From: Azorinus chamasolen
Taxonomy: Eukaryota > Mollusca > Bivalvia > Cardiida > Solecurtidae
NCBI GenBank assembly: GCA_963576725.1
Contig: OY755247.1
Location: forward strand, 16,308,526-16,372,525
Direction: 5' to 3'
DNA: 64,000 nucleotides
Each line of letters begins with the position of its first letter. Position 1 is the first letter of the stretch. The notes below the pieces were generated by a model. That model worked only from the letters and a program-made list of their open reading frames with translations, ran no database searches and was not told the DNA's origin. Below are positions 37,825 through 47,599 of the stretch, one piece after another. Position numbers and translations under genes: made by a program.

Positions 37825-39715
37825 TTCTGTCTAACATAATGTTTGACTAAAGAACAACGAGACCACAACCACTGTTTAACGTAATGTTTGACTGATGAAC
37901 GATGAGACCACACACAATGTCTAACATAATGTTCAACTGATGAACAGTGAGACCACACACACCCTTTAACAGAATGTTCGACTGATGAACGACGAGACCA
38001 CACACACTGTCTAACATAATGTTCGACTGATGAACAATGAAACCACATAAATACTGTTTAACATAATGTTCGACTGATGAACGGCGAGACCACACAAATA
38101 CTGTATAACATAACATTCTACTGATGTACATTGAGAACACCTAAATGTTGTTTAACATAATACTCGACTGATGAACAGTGAGACCACACAAATACTGTAT
38201 AACCCTTTCGTTCATATAAACGTGTTTTCATGCATTTGCAAACAGAGTAGACCAAGATCAGATGGCTCCTAGAGGAGCCGTCTGATCAGGGTCTGCTGTT
38301 TGCATATGGAATTTGATAAACGTGTTTCTTTATACCCCCCACAACGAAGTTTGGGGGGTATACTGGAATCAGGTTGTCCGTCCGTCCGTGGACACAATTT
38401 TGTCCGGCCTTCTTCTTCTACAGTTTTGCTTCAATTTTGTTGAAACTTCATGTATAGCCATATGACCATATAAACCTGTGCACCGCATATTTCCATTATG
38501 ATCGGACCACTACTGATCGGACCACTACTTCAGGAGTTATCTCCCCCTTTTAGTCCTCTACCAATGTTTTCCGGTTTTCTGGACTTTTTTTTATGGAAGT
38601 GACTCGAGATATCAACGCTATATTTAGTACAAAGATAAATCTAGATAAGTTACAGCTTATGTTACAATCTCAGCGCGGTTGAATAATTATTTCCAGAGTT
38701 ATTGCCCTTGAACTTTAATTTTTTGGTTCAGATTTGGAATTTTCCGACCTTTTTTTTTAAGTGGTTGCAGATATTAACTTTATATTTGGCATAAAGCTAA
38801 CTCTAGATAAATTACAGCTTAATTCCCAATCTCAGTCTGGTTGAATAATTTTGGCCAGAGTTATGGCCCTTGAACTTTAATTTTTTGTCAAATTTTCAAT
38901 TTTCAATTTTCCGGTCCTCCTTTGGAAGTGGTTGGAGATATTAACTTCATATTTGACATAAAGCGAAATCTAGATGAGGTACAGCTTAAGTTCAAATATG
39001 GGTCTGTTTGAATGTTTTTTGTCAAAGTTATTGTCCTTGAACTTAATGTTTTCTGAAAAGGTAACTAGCTTTAGAACTGAATTATTCTTCATTTTATTAC
39101 ATAAATTAGGTTAGGGCATGTATTGTTTTTAAATCTCTTCATGTTTCTGTATGTACATATGTTCAGATTGATGATAGGTGTTCCGACAAGCAGACAGGTG
39201 GGGGTATTCGTTAGCCTTTGGCTTACAGTTCTAGTTAGTTTCTATAATGGCTACATTATTCCACCGTGCATATTTCAATTTACCTATCATGTCAATGAAT
39301 ATTCAGTAGATATTGTAAGTTGGAATAAACACAGAAAAGGGAAAGGGATATCATAACATTCGACTGATGAATGGTGAGACCACACAAATACTGGTTAACA
39401 TAACATTCTACTGATGCACTGTGAGAACACACAAATGTTGTTCAACATGATGTTCGACTGATGAATGGTGAGAGCACACAAATACAGGTTAACATAACAT
39501 TCGACTGATGAACAGTGAGACCACACAAATACAGTTTGACATAATGTTCGACTGATGAACGGTGAGACCACACAAATGCTGTTTAACATAATGTTCGATT
39601 GATGAACGGTGAGACCACACAAATGATGTTTAACATAATGTTCGACTGATTAACGGTGAGACCACACAAATACTGTTTATTATAATATTCGACTGATGAA
39701 CGGTGAGAATACACA
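37825..39715. repeat. 47-bp tandem array interrupted by nested elements
   Basis: Unit TAACATAATGTTCGACTGAT, GAACRRTGAGACCACACAAA and TACTGTT. About eight units lie at 37825-38200 and eight more at 39350-39715, in the same phase and orientation. The 38201-39349 block is an insertion. The open frames with repeated SSVEHYV-type words are artefacts. Confidence 0.9.
38201..39349. mobile_element. TH-B MITE in the array, itself split by a GGGGTATA repeat
   Basis: CCCTTTCGTTCATATAAACG, stem AACAGAGTAGACCAAGATCA and GGAATTTGATAAACGTGTTT. The 38333-39235 insert follows, with CCCCCCACAACGAAGTTTGG, GGTATACTGGAATCAGG, (GTCC)n, two to three internal units, and an end in GGGGGTATTCGTTAGCC and CTTACAGTTCTAG. 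Then TTCTATAATGGCTACATTAT, CATGTCAATGAATATTCAGT and GGGAAAGGGATA. Confidence 0.8.
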
Positions 39716-39844
39716 CATATACTAACACAGTGTTAAACGGATGCCAGCTCACTTCTCGAACCAAATACAAGGTAACCGTTCGTTTCTCTAAACGATATGT
39801 CACAAGAAATATAACACCATTTTTCAGAAGGACGTTTTGACTCC

Positions 39845-40064
39845 ATATACCCATTCCCTCATATTGACGCCTTATGACGCTTCTGTAAAAGTAACTTTTA
39901 GAAACCATTGTGATAAATAGAGCATTTGCTATATTTATCATAGTAGTTTCTAAATTACACAATTCTATAACTTTCCTTTTCTCTAGTACACGTAAATGTT
40001 ACTCTTCGGTAGATTTACTTAGACGTTGGATCTAAAAATAGCCTATGAGGGAATGGACTAACTG
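39845..40064. mobile_element. TH-E MITE
   Basis: TACCCATTCCCTCATATTGA to GAGGGAATGGACTAA. The hairpin is shortened. Confidence 0.75.
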
Positions 40065-40127
40065 AGCAGCCGGACGAGTTTCAACCTTTAGCCCTGGCCT
40101 GGCGAACAGTTTATAACATTGACAGCG

Positions 40128-40379
40128 TCTAACACTTTACTCCATGAATATTTATGAAAGAAATTATGACGTCATAGATATTAAGTACATTAACTTTGAT
40201 AGCGACACATTGACATATGATTTTTTGGCCATAGTATAAACACTGTAGAATCAAATCTTTTTTATTTCATAAGCAAACAGGAGCAGACCCTGAACAGACA
40301 GTTCCTATAGGAACCGTCTGATCCGGGTCTACTCTTTTTGCAAAGGCGTAAAAGGCGTATTTATGGAGTAAAGGGTTAA
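40128..40379. mobile_element. TH-A MITE
   Basis: CTAACACTTTACTCCATGAA to GGAGTAAAGGGTTAA. The stem is AGCAAACAGGAGCAGACCCT with apex GTTCCTATAGGAAC. Confidence 0.8.
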
Positions 40380-40444
40380 AACTGTCATTAGCATTTACCC
40401 TCTGAATTCGGGAAACGAGTATAGTTTTAATCTAAGGTGTTTCT

Positions 40445-40694
40445 TTAACCCTTCGTTTGCTAATCGCGTCAATATACCTACCTGTAAATAGTGAAGACCC
40501 AGATGAGACAGCTCCTGCAGGAGCTGTCTCATCAGGGTCTGCACTATTTACAAGTTGATTGTGCAACCAGTGCACTCCACAGCAGTGATTGTACAGCGAA
40601 ATACTTGTACACAGTATATACATATGTAATTATACAACAGGGCATGGGTAAAGAAGGAGACGTGTCTTTTAAAATTCAGCAAGAGAAGGGTTAA
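40445..40694. mobile_element. TH-D MITE, full length
   Basis: TTAACCCTTCGTTTGCTAAT to AGAGAAGGGTTAA. Hairpin apex AGCTCCTGCAGGAGCT. Confidence 0.9.
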
Positions 40695-40821
40695 TACTGG
40701 TTACGCCACTTAACAGAGCCTGATCAGATTGGTATTCTCTGATCTGTGTCTACACTGTATGTCAATGTCCGTATTAAGGACACTGTGCATGTAGTTAACG
40801 CTTTAGTCCATATATATGCCT

Positions 40822-41074
40822 TTTAACCCATTCTCGCCTAATGACGCCTTTTTGCATCCCTGTAAAGCCATTGTGATAAATAGAGCATTTGTTCCATAGG
40901 AGCAAATCCTCTATTTATCACAATGGTTTCTCCATAGGAGCAAATGCTCCATTTATCACAATGGTTTAAAAACTACGCAATTCTAAAATTCTCCTTTTCT
41001 ATAGTTAATGCTCCTTTTCGGTAGATTAATTCATAGCGGTTGGATCTAAAATAGTCTAGGATGGAATGAGTTAA
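40822..41074. mobile_element. TH-E MITE with a duplicated hairpin arm
   Basis: TTAACCCATTCTCGCC to GATGGAATGAGTTAA. After the normal hairpin, the half ATAGGAGCAAATGCTCCATT / TATCACAATGG is repeated once more, giving three arms. Confidence 0.8.
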
Positions 41075-41158
41075 GTCATTTGTAAACATCTAGTAAACCA
41101 AACACCAGGTTGCCCCTGTAATGACAGGGTCTGCTCTGTATGCTTGTACAATTATATA

Positions 41159-41605
41159 CAGTTGAACCTTAAGCGGCCATTCATCTGTTGTACATAGGAG
41201 TCTTAAAAAGCAGGAGGCTGCTTAATGCAGGGAAAAAGTAATGCAGAAAGCTAATATAGGAGCTTTCTGCATCACTTGTGACCTGCATTAAGCTACCACC
41301 TGCCTTACAGAACCATAATTAGACCTCTTCTTGATTACCGCTTAACCTTTCGCTTGCTATTCGTGTCAATATACCTGCCTGTAAATAGTGTAGACCCATA
41401 TGAGACAGCTCCTGCAGGAGCTGTCTCATCAGGGTCTGCACTATTTAAAAGTTGATTGTGCAACCAGTGCACTCCACAGCAGTGATTGCACAGCGAAATA
41501 CTTGTACACAGTGAAGATATATGTAATTATACAACAGGGCATGGGTAAAGAAGGAGAAATGTGTTTTAAAATTCAGCAAGAGAAGGGTTAAGACAAGTTC
41601 TACTG
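41159..41605. mobile_element. TA-2 MITE split by TH-D near its end
   Basis: CAGTTGAACCTTAAGCGGCC at the left, hairpin GCAGAAAGCTAATATAGGAG / CTTTCTGCATCAC, then ATTACCGC up to TTAA 41342. After the insert GACAAGTTCTACTG and TA. Confidence 0.85.
41342..41591. mobile_element. TH-D MITE nested in TA-2 at TTAA
   Basis: TTAACCTTTCGCTTGCTATT to GAGAAGGGTTAA, with TTAA on both sides. Perfect AGCTCCTGCAGGAGCT apex. Confidence 0.9.
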
Positions 41606-42110
41606 TAGGTCTGATTCGACTGCTGTGAACTTTCATGTTTATATGCCATCGTAAATATTAAGCTGATTAATATTCATGATGATTTTATTTCCTACATGAA
41701 TATTCATGGAGTAAAGGGTCGAATGCATTCAAAGTCTTGAAGTATAGAACCATGGCAATAAACATCTATTGAAATATTTTAATGCAAAATACGTGTATAA
41801 TTGACTTCGAAGCTTCCAAGTAGTTTTCAATGCATAAAAAAGCACCGCCTTTTGATAAGTGAAATGTATATGTACAGATAGCGCCCTCCTTATCAATTAG
41901 GCTGATACATTTAATGTTCGCATGTTATACCCTACTACCTGAAAGTCTTGCCAAAAGGATGTAAATTGAAATGTGAATAAATACATTGAGCCATTTTCTT
42001 TATATTTAAACGCAGTTTAAACTTAATTGCAATGGAAAATAAAATTTGAAAATTAAGTTAATTAATGATGTTAATTTAATTAATGGGGAATTCTAGTAGA
42101 GAAGAATTTA
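41606..42110. other. TH-A right end, then unassigned sequence
   Basis: 41607-41722 is a TH-A right arm (TGATTAATATTCATGATGAT, TATTCATGGAGTAAAGGGTC). 41730-42110 shows nothing recognisable. Confidence 0.45.
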
Positions 42111-42111
42111 G

Positions 42112-42495
42112 ATACTTTTAGGCAGGTGGCTACTTAATGCAGAGGAGCTTTCTGCATGACTTTCATCCTGCATTAACCCTTCGCTTGCTGAATTTTAAAA
42201 CACATTTCTCCTTCTTTACCCATGCTCTGTTGTATAATTACATATATCTTCACCGTGTACAAGTATTTCGCTGTGCAATCACCGCTGTGGAGTGCACTGG
42301 TTGCACAATCAACTTGTAAATAGTGCAGACCCTGATGAGACAGCTCCTGCAGGAGCTGTCTCATCTAGGTCTTCATTATTTACAGGTACGAAAATTGACG
42401 CGAATAGCAAGCGAAGGGTTAATCTGCCGCCTGTCTCCAAGACCGATATTTAAACTAAAATGAACGTCCGGTTTTGATAGGTTTTACTGCATATC
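42112..42495. mobile_element. TA-2 remnant split by TH-D
   Basis: GGCAGGTGGCTACTTAATGC, AGAGGAGCTTTCTGCATGAC and CATCCTGCA up to TTAA 42173. After the insert TCTGCCGCCTGTCTCCAAGA and GATAGGTTTTACTGCATA. The site in intact copies is CCTGCATTAAGCTACC. Confidence 0.7.
42173..42422. mobile_element. TH-D MITE nested in TA-2 at TTAA
   Basis: TTAACCCTTCGCTTGCTGAA to AGCAAGCGAAGGGTTAA, reverse orientation, perfect hairpin. Confidence 0.9.
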
Positions 42496-42531
42496 TGTTT
42501 CTGGAAAAAGTTGATGTTTTACTTTCCTAAT

Positions 42532-42747
42532 TTAATCTCGTGTTTTTACTGAAGACTCTTTTGGAAAACACCTGAAAAAAAACAACAATAAAAAATAACC
42601 AATCAGCCAATAATAGCGTGTATGAACCAATAGTTTATCTGGAACATATTCTTCGATAACATTTCGAACGTGCGGATGGTTTCTAATCAAGGTGTATACC
42701 ATCTCGTAGTTTGATATGACACCATCCTGTGACCTCGTAAGACACAC
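42532..42747 (-). CDS. Possible unidentified coding fragment
   Basis: A frame with a non-repetitive, protein-like composition (SQDGVISNYEMVYTLIRNHP, VIEEYVPDKLLVHTRYYW) in sequence that matches no repeat family seen here. There is no convincing start. GTTGTTTTTTTTCAGG inside it could be a splice acceptor rather than coding sequence. I do not recognise a family. It may be chance. Confidence 0.15.
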   Translation of the reverse strand: MCLTRSQDGVISNYEMVYTLIRNHPHVRNVIEEYVPDKLLVHTRYYWLIGYFLLLFFFRCFPKESSVKTRD

Positions 42748-42889
42748 GCCTCATTAAAGAATGTGAACCTCGCCCTCGTTAACACTTGGCGCCAAATAAA
42801 TTTGATCTGCAAAAGATTATCGCCAGGTTCAGATTTCAAAGTTTAAGTTTCAAAATGGCGTTTTCCTGAATTTCTTTTACAAAAAAAAC

Positions 42890-43225
42890 ATAACCAGTGT
42901 TAAACAGTTTGGATCCTGAGGAGACGCGAGTTACTCGGCCGAGTTACTCGGCGTCTCATCTGGATCCAAACTACAATAAAACCCATCTAATGTGACCAGC
43001 AAAAAGGGGCATAATTCACATTGGCAGATGCAGGTGGTAGCTTAATGCAGGACAAACGTTATACAGAAAGCTCCTCTAGGAGCTTTCTGAATAACTTTCT
43101 TCCTGCATTAAGCAACTACCTTACTTATATAAAGACAGGTATGTTTATCCATTGAGTGGTCGCATTAGAGGAATTCTACTGTATTTACAAAGCTTACCAC
43201 AGATTCGTCTAAAAGGCAGCGAAAG
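42890..43225. mobile_element. TH-C MITE split by TA-2 at TA
   Basis: AACAGTTTGGATCCTGAGGA, GACGCGAGTTACTCGGC (with a local duplication) and CTGGATCCAAACTA, then after the insert TATTTACAAAGCTTACCACA and AAAGGCAGCGAAAGC. Confidence 0.75.
42974..43181. mobile_element. TA-2 MITE nested in TH-C
   Basis: CAATAAAACCCATCTAATGT to GCATTAGAGGAATTCTACTG, TA at 42972-42973 and 43182-43183. Apex AAGCTCCTCTAGGAGCTT. Confidence 0.9.
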
Positions 43226-43254
43226 CGTGAACTCTGACCCGCTGTGAAACAAAC

Positions 43255-43425
43255 ACAATCTCCTCAATTTTAGGATCTGGTACAATTTTAACTAATTCCG
43301 ATTCGACCAAGTTTTTTAAGTGTCGAGCAATTTGGATCCTACTGAGACGCCTAATTACTCGATGTCTGATCTGGGTCCAAGCTGTTTGCTAATGCGAGTC
43401 ACGGCGCGGAAATAGGGTATGGATA
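43255..43425. mobile_element. TH-C-related relic
   Basis: GAGCAATTTGGATCCTACTG, GAGACGCCTAATTACTCGAT, CTGGGTCCAAGCTGTTTGCT and AATGCGAGTCACGGCGCGGA. The same relic type as 9205-9290. Confidence 0.5.
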
Positions 43426-43460
43426 AATGAACCTCAAACACCTCTAAACCGGGTGGTACT

Positions 43461-43638
43461 GGGTCCATGCTTATAAAGCTTTTAGTTGAGTCTGATTTTT
43501 GTTCTCAAGCTTTTGATTGGTCAGATTTGAGTTCTCAAGCTTTTGATTGGTCAGATTTGAGCCAAAGGCTCAAATCTGACCAATCAAAAACTTGAGAACG
43601 ATCTCAGTCTCAACTAAAAGTTTTATAAGCATGGACCC
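43461..43638. mobile_element. H-6 hairpin repeat, full-length palindrome
   Basis: GGGTCCATGCTTATAAAGCT at the left and AGTTTTATAAGCATGGACCC at the right. The interior is almost wholly self-complementary except for one extra copy of the TTCTCAAGCTTTTGATTGGT module in the left arm. 178 bp. Confidence 0.85.
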
Positions 43639-43665
43639 TGGTCTATATATTATATTATATATATA

Positions 43666-45233
43666 CTGAGCCAAAAAAGAAACCTGACTGTGCATAGTTG
43701 GCCTATTTTCGTGGAAATTGGCGGGCGTGTTATTTATTTTGAAGTATTAAACTTAAAATTGGATGTGTTTTGAGCATGTGTGTGAATTTTTAGCTTTCTT
43801 GCATACGTAACGTATGATTTAGACGCCAGTTTATATGGTAGGGGTGTAAAACGAAAATTTCAAAATGTGTATGTGTTTAACATGGTTACTGGATGCCCCG
43901 TAAGTCAGGTTTCTGTGCAGTATGTCGTTTCCATGTTGCCGTTAATATCGATTGTGACCATCCCTTGCCCGTATGAGTGCCAATATACGCCTCCTCATCG
44001 AGTTGACGTAGCGCTGGATCACATGATTAGGCATGTTGTTCCATTCTGCTGCGAGGGCGTTCGCCAATTGGCCGATGTTGTTAATGTTGTAATTGCGGCG
44101 AACACGTCTCCCTAACTCATCCCATACATGTTCGATGGGATTCATGTCGGTAGACATGGCTGGCCACTGCATAACGTTGACGTTAGCAGCGGCCATCCGA
44201 GCCCTGACCCTCGCCACATGTGGACGGGCGTTGTCCTGTTGCAGTGTAGCAGGAGCACGTCTTTGAATGAATGGAATGACTTCCGGAACTAAAACTGCAT
44301 TGATGTACAGTTTGGCATTCATGTTTCCATGAATGACAACGAGTCTTGTCTTCCGCCTGCCCATAATGCCACCCCATACCATCACGCCTCCGCTGCCAAA
44401 CCTATCATGCTCCCTGACACAACATTGGGCGAATCTTTCACCTCGACGACGGTAAACGCGTTGCCGACCGTCTGCAAAACTCAGATTGCACCCCGACTCG
44501 TCCGAAAAAAGGACAGAGTTCCAGTCCCGGCGACGCCAGTGACGGTGCCTACGCGCCCATTGCATCCGTTCACGGCGGTGGCGTAACGTCATTACACTTC
44601 CAGTATATGGACGTCAGGCTGTGATAGGGCGATTCTGTTCACGCAATCTGTTGCGAACAGTCTGCGGGTGGACGTTAAAGTGACGTGCTGTCTGAGTTGC
44701 GGGTGTAAACCTGTTACGTAAGTGACGTAATACAATAGCATGATCGTCCCGTTGGCTAGTTGCTCTTGGTCTACCTGACCTGGGACGATCATGCACAGTA
44801 CCAGTCTGCCGGAAACGTCTTGCCAGTTCAAAAATTAAATTGTATTTCTACTGCAATTTAATGTCCGGCTGACGTTGATCGGAGATACTCCACCCTGCAG
44901 CATCCCAAATGCTCTATTTCTCTCTGCTTCTGAAAGCCTAGGCATTATTTCGGTCTTGATTTTTTGTTGTGTTTGTGATGTCGGTGTAGCTTAGCTAACT
45001 TGTGAGACTTTTGTCGGCCTGCTATCTGACCGGATTCGTAGTGCACAAGGTTCACGTGCGAAACGAGATAATGTGGTTTTGACCGAGTTTAAAAGATAGC
45101 ACACAGTACAAATAGTGTACACACGTGTTGTGTGATGATAACCCGATACACTGGTAACCAAATAAATGCATATAGTGTTTTAATTAAAAAGTTAAGTCAA
45201 GTTATGTAGCGTCAGGTTTCTTTTTTGGTTCAG
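43666..45233 (-). mobile_element. Tc1-like transposon, nearly complete
   Basis: Inverted ends CTGAGCCAAAAAAGAAACCT (43666) and AGGTTTCTTTTTTGGTTCAG (45233), with only one mismatch over 23 bases. TA lies on both sides in a TATATATA target. 1,568 bp, normal length for the family. It carries the transposase pseudogene below. Confidence 0.92.
43942..44945 (-). pseudogene. Tc1-like transposase, full length with point lesions
   Basis: About 334 residues from ATG at 44945 to the stop at 43942. N-terminal helix-turn-helix MPRLSEAERNRAFGMLQ, then a frame change near 44820-44840 (in-frame TAA at 44835-44837). Next are RPRSGRPRATS (the GRPR AT-hook-like linker) and HPQTVRNRLREQ (second helix-turn-helix), a TGA at 44614-44616 where relatives have Arg, and an open catalytic domain with FSDESG, LQQDNARPH and NPIEHVW. 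The second Asp and the Glu are 33 residues apart instead of 34, so one codon has probably been lost. CGA to TGA by CpG decay would explain the stop. Inactive as it stands. Confidence 0.9.
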
Positions 45234-45237
45234 TATA

Positions 45238-45414
45238 TTAGCAAGTAGGAGTGACATGTCATTTTTATTTATAGATGGAGCATTGCACTATTTGATTTAA
45301 TCACTACAACGTAAAGGTAATTTGACTTCGGGTCTAACCAACTGCACGAGCTTCACGAGAAATTGGCTCGTCAATTTAAGCAAATAAAAACGACAGGTCA
45401 CTCCTACTTGCTAA
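45238..45414. mobile_element. Small MITE beside the Tc1 end
   Basis: TTAGCAAGTAGGAGTGACAT at the left and AGGTCACTCCTACTTGCTAA at the right, continuing inwards as TTTTTATTT/AAATAAAAA. Its left end lies within 3 bases of the Tc1 flanking TA. The interior is unique in the window. Confidence 0.75.
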
Positions 45415-45740
45415 CACATGTATTACACACATGTAGCCAGTGACAGAAACTATTTAAGTCAATGAGGAAACATCATACCCAGACGAAATTTCATGAGCAA
45501 ACAGAGCTGACGCAGATCAAACAATTACAAATGCGTGAAAACGCGTTTCTGCATTGTAAGTCCGAATGTGATTAATACAAGTCATGTAATGTTTCTGAAC
45601 TTTTAATGAAGAATCAGATCTATACTATTTCATAAGGAAACAAATCTAGAAACTGATTCGACAGTCATACAGGAACTGTCTGATTTGGGTCTACTCTGTT
45701 TGCATAGATGTGAAAATTGCGTCGGGCAAAGGGTTACATG
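45415..45740. mobile_element. TH-A fragments
   Basis: TGAGCAAACAGAGCTGACGC, GTGAAAACGCGTTTCTGCAT, then ACAGTCATACAGGAACTGTC, GGGTCTACTCTGTTTGCATA and GGCAAAGGGTTA. Confidence 0.5.
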
Positions 45741-45904
45741 TATCTTCAAATTGACATTTATATGACATGGCAAGTGGTAGATTACCTATCGTAGATACGA
45801 AGTAAACTATTACCTCCCTTGCTTTTGTTATTTATCACTCAACCATTAAAAAATATTTATTTTTACCTTCCATGCTATTGTTCTATTGACAAACTTTTTC
45901 GCAG
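45741..45904. other. No feature recognised
   Basis: AT-rich; no repeat or coding match. Confidence 0.3.
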
Positions 45905-46079
45905 CATTTGTACGATTTGATTAGAGCAAACTGTTCTATTTATCATAATGGTTTCAAAACTACAAAATTCTAAATAAAATCCTTTTCACTAGTAAATGCT
46001 CCTTTTTGGTAGATTTTTTCAAAGAGGTTGGGTCTAGGAATGGGGTACATTCAACCTATCCCCTTTATCAAAAGAGCCC

Positions 46080-46147
46080 CCCCCCCCTATCAAAAGCCCC
46101 CTTACAAAAGCCCCACCAATCAAAAGCCCCCCCCCCCACCACCACCA

Positions 46148-46190
<43 letters not shown>

Positions 46191-46215
46191 TACACACACA
46201 GAGTGACACACACAC
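46080..46215. repeat. Poly-C, CCA and CA microsatellites
   Basis: C runs alternating with TATCAAAAG, then (ACC)n and (CA)n. The His/Pro-rich open frames are artefacts. Confidence 0.9.
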
Positions 46216-46291
46216 CCTTCATGGAAATAAATGATACTTAAAACTTAAAAATAAATATAAAATTGAAATTTAATTTAATTCCAATATTTCC

Positions 46292-46524
46292 AATTTTAAA
46301 AATACATTTCTCCTTCTTTACCCATGCCCTGTTGCATAATTACATATATCTTCACTGTGTACAAGTATTTCGCTGTGCAATCACTGATGTGGAGTGCACT
46401 GGTTACATAATCAATTTGTAAATAGTGCAGACCCTGATGAGACAGCTCCTCCAGGAGCTGTCTCATCTGGGTCTGCACTATTTACAGGTAGGTATATTGA
46501 CGTGAATAGCACGCGAAGGGTTAA
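46292..46524. mobile_element. TH-D MITE, left TTAA lost
   Basis: TTAAAAATACATTTCTCCTT to CACGCGAAGGGTTAA. Apex AGCTCCTCCAGGAGCT. Confidence 0.85.
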
Positions 46525-46640
46525 CAATATTTACATGCAAGTAATATTTGTTCTGTTTATGATAACATCACCTCCGTGTAATGCAGACATAACTTAATAT
46601 GAAATTCATAATGAGTTTGAAATTCATATTGATTTATGTC
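46525..46640. repeat. Segmental repeat, copy 1
   Basis: TACATGCAAGTAATATTTGT, TCTGTTTATGATA and GCAGACATAACTTAATATGA. Its partner is at about 47008-47140, so a ~480-bp unit including a TH-D copy looks duplicated. Confidence 0.65.
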
Positions 46641-46733
46641 TGTAATGCACTGAACTGGCTAAATTTGAGCACTGGTATAATGTTATGTTAATGTTCACTG
46701 TTCTGCTTGCACAACATGAAATTAAGATATTTC

Positions 46734-46986
46734 TTAACCTTTCTCTTGCTGAATTTTAAAATATGTTTCTCCTTCTTTACCCATGCCCTGTTGTATAATT
46801 ACACTTATCTTCACTGTGTGCAAGTATTTCGCTATACAATCACTGCTGTGGGGTGCACTGGTTGCACAATCAACTTGTAAATCGTGCAGACCCTGAGACA
46901 GCTCCTGCAGGAGCTGTCTCATCCGGGTCTTCACTAATTACAGGTACATGTAGGTATATTGACGTGAATAGCAAGCGAAGGGTTAA
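46734..46986. mobile_element. TH-D MITE
   Basis: TTAACCTTTCTCTTGCTGAA to AGCAAGCGAAGGGTTAA. One stem arm has lost TGAT (ACCCTGAGACAGCTCC). Confidence 0.85.
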
Positions 46987-47007
46987 GATAAGAAATACCA
47001 ATAGTTC

Positions 47008-47140
47008 TTAATATCATATCTACATGCAAGTAACATTTGTTCTGTTTATGATAGCCCCACCTTCGTGCAATGCAGACATAACTTAATATGAAACTCATAT
47101 TGAGTATGAAATTCATATTGAGTTATGCCTGTATTACACT
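47008..47140. repeat. Segmental repeat, copy 2
   Basis: CTACATGCAAGTAACATTTG, TTCTGTTTATGATAG, GCAGACATAACTTAATATGA and AAATTCATATTGAGTTATG. Confidence 0.65.
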
Positions 47141-47239
47141 GAATCGGGTTATGAAATACAAATTTCAACCCTTAGTTAACCTAGTCTTTTATTTTGAGTT
47201 ATGTCTGAAATGCACTGAGGTGGCAATATCTAGGCACTT

Positions 47240-47345
47240 TTTTGGTGTGTGTGTGTGTGTGTTGGGGGGGGGGGGGGTGTTTAACACTTGACCTATTTTT
47301 TTTTTGGGGGGGGGGGGTGATAGTGGGATTTTGTCAGGGGGGCTT
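47240..47345. repeat. GT and poly-G tracts
   Basis: (GT)n followed by two long G runs separated by TGTTTAACACTTGACC and a T run, the mirror of the C-rich left margin. Confidence 0.85.
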
Positions 47346-47599
47346 TTGATAGGGAGGGGACTCCTAAGAATAGCCTAGGAGGGAATTAGTTAAACAACAC
47401 CTCCTCCTAAACTGCTGAATTGATTCAACCGATTTTTTATCAGGTCAGTGCATAGTTAGGTTGCACAAACTAATTAGTATGTACTGAAACTAGCGCTCGC
47501 TTTTTCTTGCATTGCACGTGGCCACTAATCCCTTTATATACACGTGTAGTTCAATATCTACCATTTACACTGATACAAAAGATGTGTATGTCGGTTATA

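Larger units (their letters stand above)
45905..47391. mobile_element. TH-E MITE opened by a ~1.3-kb composite insert
   Basis: Left part: TCTATTTATCATAATGGTTT, AAATGCTCCTTTTTGGTAGA and GAGGTTGGGTCTAGGAAT. Right part from about 47362: CTAAGAATAGCCTAGGAGGG and AATTAGTTAA. The insert (about 46038-47361) has inverted margins rich in CTATCAAAAGCCCCCC (left) and GGGGGGCTTTTGATAG (right) and contains two TH-D copies. Confidence 0.65.

Noticed and set aside
37818..39622. Open frames with repeated SSVEHYV words
   Set aside because: Shadow of the 47-bp array; same pattern in several frames.
46006..46234. His/Pro/Thr-rich open frames
   Set aside because: Caused by poly-C, CCA and CA microsatellites.
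34725..47000. Recurrent 60-70-residue frames with LLQELSHQGLHYLQVD
   Set aside because: They are the TH-D hairpin read through. Every copy has the same frame because the MITE is repeated, with no start or family match.
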